From assembly GCA_021819105.1 (NCBI GenBank), contig JAKASK010000003.1, positions 1-64,000 of the forward strand: DNA of 64,000 nt, given 5' to 3'. Positions 1-8,230 of the stretch are shown here, one piece after another; position 1 is the stretch's first letter; every line of letters begins with the position of its first letter. Source of the stretch: an archaeon. Lineage in GTDB: Archaea > Thermoproteota > Nitrososphaeria > Nitrososphaerales > Gagatemarchaeaceae. The notes under the pieces were generated by a model. That model did no database searches and was not told where the DNA came from. It saw only the letters and a program-made list of their open reading frames with translations. The position numbers were made by a program, and so were the translations under genes.

Positions 1-129
1 GTTCGGGTAAGACATATTCAATGCGCTGCGTATTGACTTCTCAACCACACTTCCAATCTTGTATCCGTTGTAAACGACAATCACAATAGCCACTTGTGGA
101 GACTGTTCCAAATGACTACCCAACTCCAT
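1..129 (-). CDS. Glycosyltransferase family 2, N-terminal fragment cut by the window edge
   Basis: Reading the minus strand from an ATG at 129 gives 43 uninterrupted codons to the window edge. They hold the GT2 opening pattern: a hydrophobic beta strand followed by VVYNG, then the helix SVVEKSIRSALNMSYPN. This is the start of the GT-A nucleotide-sugar-binding fold. The enzyme would transfer a sugar from a nucleotide-sugar donor during surface glycan assembly. A TATA-like GAAATAG at about 149-155 lies about 26 nt upstream, which fits a leaderless transcript from this ATG. An in-frame stop at 148-150 rules out a much longer N-terminus. The catalytic part is outside the window, so the substrate is unknown. 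Confidence 0.75.
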   Translation of the reverse strand, partial: MELGSHLEQSPQVAIVIVVYNGYKIGSVVEKSIRSALNMSYPN

Positions 130-695
130 CCATGACCAAGACGCGGACTATTTCATGATTCAAAGTCATACAATGGGATTGGTCTTCCCTCCTGCAGTTT
201 TAAGGGGACCGGTTTAGTCTTGACAAATTCAATCCGGCCGAATGAGGAGTTCATGACCTGGGCCGAGAGAAGATTCTGTTCCGGGCGTTAGGATTTCGTG
301 TGAGATGGCTCAGCATACTCTCGGGACTGGCACAGCGTCAAGCCTACTCAGAAGATCACCCAAAGTGTGATGGGGATGCTTGATGCCTCCTTGTGGAGAC
401 CAGTAGCCTTTTCCTCTGAGACGCTCATCGTCAATTCATTGACTCGATGGCTGCGCTGTCAGACTCCACAGGTTGGAACTTCTTCATTGCAGTGACAAGG
501 GCAGGTTCAGAGCCCGAAACTCACAAGAGCACTTCCCTGTCGCTTCAGAGGAAGACCTCACCCGCATGCACTTGAATTGTCATGCCTCCGCAAGCGACCC
601 TCAGCGCGGATAGAAGAGACGTGAACCTACGCCACCGGAATCAGCCTTGGCGAATCGAACCTCTCAAAGCCTGGGTGCTTCCACTATCGAGAACC
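130..695. other. Gene-free stretch between the GT2 fragment and the broken methyltransferase
   Basis: No open frame here resembles a known protein and I see no RNA gene or repeat. The left end should hold the promoter of the minus-strand GT2. A plus-strand frame open from 582 continues into the methyltransferase remnant, but its first ~38 codons look non-coding. The base composition is lower in GC than most of the window, as in the neighbouring decaying genes. Confidence 0.5.
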
Positions 696-1444
696 TTGAC
701 AAAAGCAAAAAAGGGAAACCGCTTCTTGGCACGAGTCAAGTTAGTTGCAGAACATCCAAGACTTGGCCTTGCCTGGGCCTCTGGGTTGGGAACAATTGAG
801 CGGCAGAGGTTTTACTGGGTGGACGAGGCGAGTAGTGCTGAATCCGCGTATAGGAAACGGGACACTGGCGAGACTGACATGAATTGTTTTATCAGGGAGC
901 TCGCAGGAGTTCGTATGTCAGGCCACGATGAGTAATACTTCAAACATACTTCCTGATGAGGCACCCCAGACCTAACGTGTCAGTGGAAACTGGTGTTGCA
1001 TACGGTGTTTCGTCTATGTTCATTCTCTCAGCATTGGCACGGAACAACTATGGGCGCCTAGTCTCCATTGACAGGGAATACGAAAACTTCACGAGGGACG
1101 ATGGTGAGCGGTGGGGGGCTATCTCCAAGCCTAAGATAGGTTCGTTTGTAGATGAAAACCTGCGAAAACGCCGAACTTTGGTGGTTGAAGATTCCCGCGC
1201 CGCTATGCCCAGAATCTTGAAGGAAAGCCCTCAAATCGACCTTTTCGTGCATGACAGTGCGCATAACTACGAGACTATGCTGGAGTTCGAAACCACCTGG
1301 GAAAACGTTAAGCCAGGAGGCGTGCTGGTTTCTGATGACGCCGATTGGTCGGGTGCATTTGCAGACTTCTGCGAATCTAAGTCACTTGAGCCAGTGCATA
1401 TTGTTGCAAGCAGGGTAGCAGCAGTTGTCAAAGTGAGCAAGTGA
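696..1444 (+). pseudogene. Class I SAM-dependent methyltransferase (Methyltransf_24-like) with an apparent frameshift near 932
   Basis: The second half (956-1444) carries a SAM-binding glycine region, VETGVAYGVSS, followed by SIDREY (strand beta2 acidic end), FVHDSAHNYETM and VKPGGVLVSDDADW. This is typical of small methyltransferases found in glycan and secondary-metabolite clusters. That frame has a stop at 929-931, only 9 codons before its first ATG, so the domain lacks its normal N-terminus. The preceding frame, open from a TTG at 696 to a stop at 933-935, gives a family-like N-terminal segment (HPRLGLAWASG, TIERQRFYW). Joining the two needs one extra base near 930-935. I infer a one-base deletion in the genome or the assembly. 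The target of methylation is unknown. Confidence 0.55.
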
Positions 1445-1568
1445 ATTTGTGGAGTAAACTTGTGCTCGCTTGGCAGCGAATTGCTTATTCTAGCTTTGTA
1501 CCGGAGCGTGAAGAGGGGCCCGGACAATGAATATGAATCAGTCAATTCAACTGGTCTTTCACAGTTTG

Positions 1569-2834
1569 TTAATCTCTTGGATTGAGGGGTGAGACCAGTT
1601 TTGCGGCGACGGCTTCCAGGGCTCCTCTCCATGAACCAGCGATTGTCTTGCGAGACTGAACGTAGGCTGCCCACCTGCCTACAAGATATTCTCGCCCATG
1701 GTCATACAAATCTCTTTTCTTCTCTCTAAATCGCTCCTCTACCTCTGACATGTCGAATGATCCTGGTGGGTTCGGTTTCTCCGACAGACTCTCGTACAGC
1801 GCTTGCAAACGACTGACTGTATCCTTTGGCTGACAGTTCACAAGCACTTTTTCTTGGCCCCGGGCCCCTAGCGCAAGGCGGAGTCCTGGGTTTTCCAGCA
1901 AGTGCACTATGGCAGCTGCCCATCCTTCGTCCGACTGGGCGACAAGTCCATTAATCCTGTTATCAACAAGGTCGGCTTGGGCGTTGCATTCCCATGGAGT
2001 AGAGTTAGTAACCACCGGCCGGGCGAGGGCCATTGCCTCTGCTATTGCTATGCCGAAGGTCTCACCTACAACCGTGTATGATGCGTAGATGTCCAATGCC
2101 GCAATGTGCTGATACAGCCTTGCATCGTCATTAGGGAAGGAACCAACATCAAAAACATTCCTTGACAAGCCCCTCCTGTCAAGTGCCTGTTTGAAATCGG
2201 GTGGGAGTCCACCTAGAGCAAGGAACTTGAATCTCGGCACCTTTCGTTTGAGAGCCCCTAAACAACTCAGAAACCTTTTGTTGTACCTGGTACCGTACGG
2301 GTTGGAAGCCATACCTAGAAGAAGACCATCATCCGCACCAAACTCGGCCCTTATCGCATCAACATGTTTTGAATCCACCTTGGAAAGCCTCTCCAAATCT
2401 ACCGGGTTCCCTATGACAGAAAAATTGCCAAGCGCCCCTCTGGCAAGTCTTGCCCTCCTTATGAGAGTGCGCAACAAGAATTCAGATACCACTACATGGC
2501 GGCGGATGGAAGCAGATTCGTTGTCCCAAACTGCAAATTGCAACGTCTCGACGGACATGTCGCGTCTTGCCGAGACCAGCGACGACACCATTTCTCTCGG
2601 AACCCCCGGCCGGTTCAAGTGGATCACGTCCGGGTCATACGACTTTAAGGAGTCGAGCAGCAGTCCAATATCCCCTGAACAAACCGCAAATAGCCTCTCG
2701 TCGAGTGGGCCAACTTTGGTATCTCCCAGAGCAAAGACCTTCATTTGAAGGGTTGAATTCGAAGCCATTCGCACCACTTCGTGTATCTTCCTTTCGGTGG
2801 GGTAGATGTCTCCCACACAGTATGCAACTCTCAA
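1569..2834 (-). CDS. Glycosyltransferase family 4 (GT-B fold)
   Basis: This is a retaining GT-B glycosyltransferase that would add a sugar to a glycan intermediate on the cytoplasmic side. The C-terminal donor domain shows LGMASNPYGTRYNKR, a LALGGLPPDF strand and the GT4 E-x7-E motif in GETFGIAIAEAMALARPVV, followed by NGLVAQSDEGWAAAI. The N-terminal domain is short and ends in VVVSEFLLRTLIRR. I chose the TTG at 2834 (MRVAYCVGDIY) because a TATA-like TTAAAATAT at 2857-2865 is centred about 26 nt upstream; an ATG at 2858 lies inside that box. It is transcribed alone and faces the next gene divergently. The sugar specificity cannot be read from the sequence. Confidence 0.85.
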   Translation of the reverse strand: MRVAYCVGDIYPTERKIHEVVRMASNSTLQMKVFALGDTKVGPLDERLFAVCSGDIGLLLDSLKSYDPDVIHLNRPGVPREMVSSLVSARRDMSVETLQFAVWDNESASIRRHVVVSEFLLRTLIRRARLARGALGNFSVIGNPVDLERLSKVDSKHVDAIRAEFGADDGLLLGMASNPYGTRYNKRFLSCLGALKRKVPRFKFLALGGLPPDFKQALDRRGLSRNVFDVGSFPNDDARLYQHIAALDIYASYTVVGETFGIAIAEAMALARPVVTNSTPWECNAQADLVDNRINGLVAQSDEGWAAAIVHLLENPGLRLALGARGQEKVLVNCQPKDTVSRLQALYESLSEKPNPPGSFDMSEVEERFREKKRDLYDHGREYLVGRWAAYVQSRKTIAGSWRGALEAVAAKLVSPLNPRD

Positions 2835-3147
2835 GCAGAGACTCGCCCCATACTCCATATTTTAAGAGAGTTGGCATCCAACAGAATCTTGAACCTCGGT
2901 TGGGTTCGTGCTTGTTTCTGATAGGTAGATGGGCCTCTGGTAAAGCATCATTTCCCTTCGATCGTCTTGGCTTTCGAAGAAGAGCACGCTGCCCAGCGCT
3001 TCTCTCTGAGCAGAGAATCGAATCTCCATGTGCAGACCAGTCAGGAGCCACCCAGAGGAACCCGCCTTGTCCGAGAATCGAATCATGAGAATGTGATGGG
3101 TCCTGACTCGCGCTTCTTAAATGACACCCCAATGCACGTGGCACCTC
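2835..3147. promoter_or_regulatory. Divergent promoter region between two glycosyltransferases
   Basis: There are two TATA-like boxes: TTAAAATAT at 2857-2865 reading left and CTTAAATG at 3116-3123 reading right. Each is centred about 26 nt from the chosen TTG starts at 2834 and 3148. Between them a 74-codon minus-strand frame (2862-3086) resembles nothing I know, and I do not call it a gene. Confidence 0.5.
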
Positions 3148-4164
3148 TTGAAAGTATGTCTTGTGACCAATGGGTTGGGACTAGTAGAGACGTGGATGAA
3201 TCAGGGCTTTAGAGACCTATTTGGAGACAGGAACACCACACTGCTGCTGACAAGACCAGGGCAGTCAAACGATGTGGTCGATGCAATTGACGAAAACGAC
3301 CTCATCTTGCTTTTCAGAGGCGCTTTGATGGGATTTGATGAACAAAGCGCGAGTAGGGTCTTTCGCAAGGCTGTCACGGGATCATCAATACTTGCAATGG
3401 TTGATTCTTCAGATGATGTGATGATACACAGGAGTGTTCTTAATGACGCTGTGAAGGTTTACTTCAAGATAGAGTTCCTGAATGGGATTTACTCCCCGCG
3501 TGACCTGTATTATGCCCACCTTAGCTACTTGTCGTTCAAGCACACTCCTCAGCTACTTAGTATTCCGGAAACGTTGCTTGTGCGTGTGAGAGAGAAGATT
3601 CGGGGCTTCGCTTCCACCTATATTGAAGAGCGGGAATTTTCGCCTACGAACAACAAAAGCATTAGCGTTTCTTTCCTTGCTAACATCTATGAGTCAGAAA
3701 ACTGGAGGCAATCTCTGTCTCTGATTGAAACGGTTAAGAATCGAGTCCAGATCGCGAGAGATTTAGCAAATTTCCCAGCGGCCCTAGTACGCCTGGGACC
3801 CAAGCATCGGAGCGGCTTTCCCCATCTACAGTACTTACAGTTGATTTCAAGTTCACTTTGCTCCGTCAGTGCGCTGGGAGCTGGAAGGTTGATTCAAAGT
3901 ACTGTTCGGTATTGGGAAATACCTTACTCGGGAACCGTCTTGGTTTCCGAGTATCCTCACAGAGTCACCACGCCCATTCTTCGAGAAGGCAGATTTGTAC
4001 ACTACTTTCGGAACTCGAAAGAGCTGAATCAGATAGTTGGTGCGGTACTCAAAGACCCTGACGAATGCATGAAGGCGGGGAGGTTGGCCAGAGACTATGT
4101 AACTAGGCATCACAGTCCGCGCGCAAGAGCGGAGGCGATGGTAGCTAACATTCTTTCCTTATGA
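3148..4164 (+). CDS. CgeB/YkvP-like glycosyltransferase
   Basis: The protein has 338 residues. The C-terminal part follows the Glyco_trans_1_2 (CgeB-like) pattern: a short donor-site region with IPYSGTVLVSEYPHR, then GRFVHYFRNSKELNQIVGAVLKDPDECMKAGRLARDYVTRHHS, which is the usual terminal helix. It probably transfers a sugar to a surface glycan. The TTG at 3148 gives MKVCLVTNGLG, a clean first beta strand. A TATA-like box at 3116-3123 is placed for a leaderless start there, while the upstream ATG at 3121 overlaps the box. Its low-GC composition matches the neighbouring glycan genes. No partner is obvious; the next gene on the right is a minus-strand pseudogene. Confidence 0.7.
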   Translation: MKVCLVTNGLGLVETWMNQGFRDLFGDRNTTLLLTRPGQSNDVVDAIDENDLILLFRGALMGFDEQSASRVFRKAVTGSSILAMVDSSDDVMIHRSVLNDAVKVYFKIEFLNGIYSPRDLYYAHLSYLSFKHTPQLLSIPETLLVRVREKIRGFASTYIEEREFSPTNNKSISVSFLANIYESENWRQSLSLIETVKNRVQIARDLANFPAALVRLGPKHRSGFPHLQYLQLISSSLCSVSALGAGRLIQSTVRYWEIPYSGTVLVSEYPHRVTTPILREGRFVHYFRNSKELNQIVGAVLKDPDECMKAGRLARDYVTRHHSPRARAEAMVANILSL

Positions 4165-4202
4165 AATCGGATGGCCCTAAGCAATGTCAAGTAACTGATT
4201 CC

Positions 4203-4447
4203 TCACCTTCGATGGAATGACTTTGCTTCACTGCAGACAGTCTGAATCTCGTCGTCTCGTAACTCCGGAAACATCGGCAAAGACAAGACTTTTTGACTCG
4301 CTTCTTCTGTAACTGGAAGATCGCGTCCCCTCTTCAGCCTGGTTCTGTACGACTCTTGGCGATGAACTGGGACGGGGTAGTGTATCAGGCTTTGGATTCC
4401 TGCCGTGGCCAGGTATCTCATGAGATCATCGCGCTGGGTACTCTTGA
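4203..4447 (-). pseudogene. C-terminal remnant of a DegT/DnrJ/EryC1/StrS aminotransferase
   Basis: Only the last ~75 residues survive. They match the end of the PLP-dependent sugar aminotransferase family: QRDDLMRYL, then GIQSLIHYPVPVHRQESY, and LPVTEEASQKVLSLPMFPEL before the final helix. The PLP lysine and the whole large domain are missing. An in-frame TAG at about 4448-4450 closes the frame upstream, exactly where the oxidoreductase remnant begins. In intact clusters these enzymes aminate keto-sugar nucleotides, often next to a WbpB-like dehydrogenase, and that is the gene fused upstream here. It cannot be functional. Confidence 0.8.
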
Positions 4448-4924
4448 TCTATTCGGGCCCTAACCAAGACCTGCCCTAGACCATAGCGGAGTTTGCCTAG
4501 CCGGTATTTTACGGTCAATTTTCACAAATAACGAACGCGCAGTTTGTGACAGCAGATATGACCTATCATCAAGACTCCGTCGACTTCCCGTGACAGAATG
4601 GCCAAATCGACAGTTTCCTCGTGACTTTGATAGGGGCTTTTCGACTAGGACATTCTTACCCGCGACCGGACAAGATTTCGCAATCTGGTAATGCGTAGAA
4701 GCAGGGGTCGCTATAATCACAGCCTCTGTCTTGGGGTCGGCGAGGACTGAGTCTAGTTTCGAATCGAACTGCACCCATCTTGTGTCTGGAAATCGGCGGC
4801 CCGTATCTCCGTCACAGACGATGCGTAGGTTGCCAAGTCTCGAACACGACAAGACTTGGGCATACTTCATCCCCCAGTACCCAAGCCCAACTAGTCCAAC
4901 GCCAGCTAACTTCAATAAACACAC
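4448..4924 (-). pseudogene. Gfo/Idh/MocA oxidoreductase remnant (WbpB-like), frameshifted and truncated
   Basis: The N-terminal Rossmann domain is clear: GVGLVGLGYWGMKYA, EAVIIATPASTHYQIA and the conserved VEKPLSKS with the catalytic-region lysine. Family sequence then continues in another frame: EETVDLAILSREVDGVLMIGH, followed by CCHKLRVRYL, an in-frame TGA at about 4526, and then KLRYGLGQVLVRARIDQE. The gene therefore has one frameshift near 4620, one stop, and loses its C-terminal half at about 4448, where a DegT aminotransferase remnant begins. The intact pair probably made an amino-sugar nucleotide. The start is either GTG 4924 or TTG 4915; the latter is better placed for the TATA-like GCTAAAAGG near 4930-4938. 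Confidence 0.8.
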
Positions 4925-4979
4925 TTCCTTTTAGCTGACAATGGCGATTCAAGGGACACGCATAGGTGACATCTGCATC

Positions 4980-6123
4980 CTAGACAGCAGCCGCCATTAG
5001 GTTGGAATACTCCTTTGCAAGCCTCTTCCAGTCGTACCTCGCCACACTTTGGTATACCCGGTTCCCATACTCTCTTCTCAACGTGGAGTCGCTTAGCAGG
5101 AGCTCAATGCAGGTTGCAAGCACTCGTTCATTCCCTGGCGGGAAGAGCAGACCGTTCGAACCAAGCGCCTCGACCGAAGAACCTATGGCAGAAGCAACGA
5201 TGGGCAGTCTGCTGGCCATCGCCTCCAAAAGTGCTAGCGAAAGTCCTTCGTAGAGGCTTGGGTGAACAAATACATCGCAGCGCTGGTAGAGTGACAACAA
5301 CTTCTCCCTAGAGAGCGGAGGTAGAATCACAATCCGATTTTCAAGTTGGAGCTCCCTTATCAATTCGCTGAAGCCGCGGTACGAAGAGGTAGTCCCTGGG
5401 CCAGTTACCACGAGCCCAAACCTCTGACTTTTGACTTTGTGGAGAGCGCGAAGCAAAGTCCCCAGACCTTTGCGGGGTGAGGAACCTCCAACATACAACA
5501 TCAACGTATCTGCCGCCAAACCAATCTCGAATTCCTGATGTGCTGGAGTGCTATCAAACTCATTCAGATCTATACCGTTCTGTATGACATTAACGCGGGT
5601 GGCATTAACTGAATAATAGGACACCACTTCACGCTTGAGAGTATTGCTCACTGCGATTACCCTGTCTGAAAGGTGGATAGCTTGTCTCTCCAGGCTCCTT
5701 GTCAGGGGAGTCAACAATGAAGCACTGTCGCTCGCCCTCGCGAGGCCTTCTTCAGTCCCATTAAGAGTGATGCTCAGCCGCAAGCGACCTACCGACTTCC
5801 TGATTAGGTTGACAACCGGCGACAGATGTACATGTTGGATGTCAACCATCATATCCTTCTCTTTATGCAGAATACTCCGTAGGTAGTGATAGGCTTGCAC
5901 ATTGAAGGCCAGGACATTGGGGATGGGCACCGGAGGAATCAAGGGAAGGTGCGGGACGCCCGTATTCACTATCAAGACTTTGGTGTTCGGGACCTATTTC
6001 TCCGGAGCGAGTGAGGATTGTCACATCATGGCCAAGATTTGCCAGCTCTCTAGACAAATAGTAGACGCGGTTTCCGACCCCCGAGGTTCTGTTTGAGACG
6101 TACGACACAAGAGTTACCCGCAT
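4980..6123 (-). pseudogene. GT4 glycosyltransferase split by an apparent one-base frameshift near 5987
   Basis: The first frame (ATG 6123) gives a standard GT4 opening: MRVTLVSYVSN, then SGVGNRVYYLSRELANLGHDVTILTRSGEIGP. The rest is in another frame, continuing without a gap as NTKVLIVNTGVPHLPLIPPVP. It includes the acceptor domain (VDIQHVHLSP), VIAVSNTLKREVV, the donor domain start MLYVGGSSPRKGLGTLLRAL and the E-x7-E motif in EGLSLALLEAMASRLPIVA. Removing one G near 5985-5990 restores one ORF of about 380 residues. Either the gene is recently inactivated, or there is an assembly error, or the two halves are made by frameshifting. I favour the first two because two other genes in the first 6 kb are also damaged. 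Confidence 0.75.
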
Positions 6124-6129
6124 TCTTGC

Positions 6130-6327
6130 TCAACCCATTCTAGGAATGAGGTACCTTCTTTGAAGTTTGACCACTGAAAGATTGACCCGAATTCTTTCGA
6201 CTTCGGGAGATGGACATGGCGCGACACCCAATTCGACACCACGGGCTTGGTTCCGCAACTTTTTGGCTACAAGTCCCCATCCAAGCCTAATTATGGAGTG
6301 GGCTGCCAAGTTCCATAGGAGGGACAT
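6130..6327 (-). other. Unidentified small ORF, possibly the end of a decayed gene
   Basis: These 65 codons end 6 nt before the downstream GT4 start. The protein is mildly hydrophobic at the front (LLWNLAAHSIIRLGWGLVA) and basic later, and I recognise no family. The same frame continues upstream past a TGA at about 6333 to an ATG at 6420, giving 28 more codons. It may be the remnant of a longer gene. Given the surrounding decay, I would not assume it makes a protein. Confidence 0.3.
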
Positions 6328-6366
6328 ATCGTCTCACTGTAGCCAGACGTTGGTCAGGCCGCCCAT

Positions 6367-6373
6367 CTTATAA
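6367..6373 (+). promoter_or_regulatory. TATA-like box for the ABC-2 permease
   Basis: CTTATAA is centred at about 6370. An archaeal start about 26 nt downstream falls at about 6396, just before the TTG at 6401, so this promoter favours TTG over the ATG at 6419. Confidence 0.55.
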
Positions 6374-6400
6374 GCAGAGGAAAGGTCCTCATAAGTTCCG

Positions 6401-7216
6401 TTGGCTCCAAAGGCACTCATGGTGAGAGCGATTTATCAACAGTCGATTGCGTTCGCCCGGAAAGACCTGGAGATCACATTCAGATTCAAGGTGAGCGCAC
6501 TAACTACCATCTTTGTGCCGGCCTTGATAAACTTCGGACTCTTCGGGACGGTGTTCTTCGGTTTCCTTCGATTCGGGAGCCAGAATACCTCTGGGGTGAA
6601 CGTAGAGAATTTTGTAGCATTTACAATGATGGGCGCGCTCTTTACAACTCTGTTCAACCAAGGACAAGGAGCCTTTTCAACGCGATTTGCCAACGAAAAG
6701 TACTGGCAGACGACACCGGTCATCCTTGCATCGCCGCTGAGCAGATGGGCCATTCTCTTAGGCACTGCTGTATCAGAGCTGCTGAAATTCGCTGTGGTTG
6801 CCAGTGTGTTTCTGACGGCAGCTTTGATAGCTTTCCCGACCTCGATGCCAGCAGTCGCATTCACTTTGGTGTTATTGGTCGTCCTCTATGTGATGGTCTC
6901 TGGGGTGTCTCTGATACGAGGGGCTCTATTCCTCATTGACGAGAACCTCGACCCAGTGATCAACTACTTCCTTCTTGGCACCGCGTACCTCAGCTGTTTC
7001 TACTACCCCGCTTCCTTCATCCCTTCGTTTCTGCAGTGGATCGCGTACATCAACCCAGTGTACTTCGTGGTGTCCCTGGCAAGGAACACGTGGTTCGGGT
7101 CACCAGTCAACTTGGCGTATGTGGTCGCGTCGCTAGGGGTGACCCTGCTGAGCATATCGGTCGGAATCCTGGCATTCAATCGCATTTGGCGTAACTACGA
7201 TGTGACAGGGTACTAA
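6401..7216 (+). CDS. ABC-2 type transporter permease (polysaccharide/drug exporter family)
   Basis: This is the integral membrane subunit of an ABC-2 exporter with about six membrane helices. It has a cytoplasmic N-terminal helix (ARKDLEITFRFKVS) before the first span (ALTTIFVPALINFGLFGTVF), and the conserved late segment FYYPASFIPSFLQWIAYINPVYFVVSLAR, typical of ABC2_membrane proteins. In this setting it may export a lipid-linked glycan. Its likely ATPase lies immediately downstream on the opposite strand, with the two stops overlapping (7213-7216). The start is TTG 6401, chosen by promoter spacing; ATG 6419 is the alternative. A drug or ion efflux role cannot be excluded. Confidence 0.8.
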   Translation: MAPKALMVRAIYQQSIAFARKDLEITFRFKVSALTTIFVPALINFGLFGTVFFGFLRFGSQNTSGVNVENFVAFTMMGALFTTLFNQGQGAFSTRFANEKYWQTTPVILASPLSRWAILLGTAVSELLKFAVVASVFLTAALIAFPTSMPAVAFTLVLLVVLYVMVSGVSLIRGALFLIDENLDPVINYFLLGTAYLSCFYYPASFIPSFLQWIAYINPVYFVVSLARNTWFGSPVNLAYVVASLGVTLLSISVGILAFNRIWRNYDVTGY

Positions 7217-8148
7217 GGTTCTAACGCCTGTGATCCGCTCGCCACCATGGAAGCGAAGAAGTCGTCCAACGTGGGGCCCGCTGCCTCGATCTGAATTACT
7301 CCAAACTTGGAGAGGTCCCTGACGAGCGATGGCATCATGTTGGTCTCTATGGTAACGGTGACAAGACCAACACTGTTGACCAGTGCTCCGTAATGTTCCA
7401 CTGCGAACTGAGCTCCCTGAGGGTCCGAGAGACGCACGGACAGTGTAGTCCTAATCTTCAACTGCGACAGGAGACTGTTAGGCTCGCCATACGCTACCAG
7501 AGTCCCATTCATGACGAATGCGGCCTTGTCAGCCATGTGCATCGCCTCAAACATGTTGTGAGTAGTGAGCAGCACAGTCTTCCCGCTCTTCGCTACGAGT
7601 CCCCTGAGCGTTTCCGAAGATACCGGGTCCAGGCCCATGGTGAATTCATCTAATATGAGGAACTGAGGGTCGTGTAGCAGGGCTCGGGCAAGCGATATCT
7701 TCATTTTTGTGCCTGTCGAATAGGACTCGATATACTCGTGGAGGACGTCATCTATTCCTACCGCGACGGCTACCTCCCTGATCCTCTCAGTTGGATGCTG
7801 AATGCCGTAAACCTTGGCGAAGAATTCTAGGTAGGCATACCCTCTCATCCTATAGTAAACGAGGGTTGGCCCGAGTACGATGCCAGTCAGCTTGGAAGAG
7901 CTGTATACGTTACCTGTGATATCCAAACCGTCGAGAAAAGCGTGACCTGACGTTGGCTTGGTAATGCCGCCTGCTATCTTGCAGATGGTCGATTTGCCTG
8001 CTCCATTGGGCCCAAGCAGCGCCAGCGTCTCGCCTTTGGGAATCGAAAAGGACACCCCTCGAAGTGCACGTACTTGGCGCCTCTTCGGGCGCAGTAGGCC
8101 ACCTACATTCAGCGCGTAGGTCTTTGACACTTCCTCAAACCGAAGCAT
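7213..8148 (-). CDS. ABC transporter ATP-binding protein (ABC-2 partner)
   Basis: This is the nucleotide-binding subunit. Walker A GPNGAGKST is at residues 46-54. The ABC signature is variant (YSTGTKMKISLARAL), followed by Walker B FLILDEF, the D-loop MGLDP and the H-loop LLTTHN. The variant signature and the extension after the first strand (LLRPKRRQ) resemble exporters of the ABC-2/Wzt group, but there is no long C-terminal carbohydrate-binding domain; about 310 residues is a plain NBD with a short tail. It converges on the permease and shares four bases with it, so the two subunits must be made from separate promoters. Start ATG 8148 is preferred; TTG 8157 is the alternative. Confidence 0.85.
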   Translation of the reverse strand: MLRFEEVSKTYALNVGGLLRPKRRQVRALRGVSFSIPKGETLALLGPNGAGKSTICKIAGGITKPTSGHAFLDGLDITGNVYSSSKLTGIVLGPTLVYYRMRGYAYLEFFAKVYGIQHPTERIREVAVAVGIDDVLHEYIESYSTGTKMKISLARALLHDPQFLILDEFTMGLDPVSSETLRGLVAKSGKTVLLTTHNMFEAMHMADKAAFVMNGTLVAYGEPNSLLSQLKIRTTLSVRLSDPQGAQFAVEHYGALVNSVGLVTVTIETNMMPSLVRDLSKFGVIQIEAAGPTLDDFFASMVASGSQALEP

Positions 8149-8230
8149 GTCTCTCAATCCTCACCTAATCCCGTTCACGAGCACTGACTCTAGTCTCGTG
8201 CTTGAGAACTTGACATTTTCAACATTGTTG

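Noticed and set aside
2862-3086. 74-codon minus-strand frame in the divergent promoter region
   Set aside because: There is no homology I recognise and no promoter; it overlaps the promoter of the GT4 gene.
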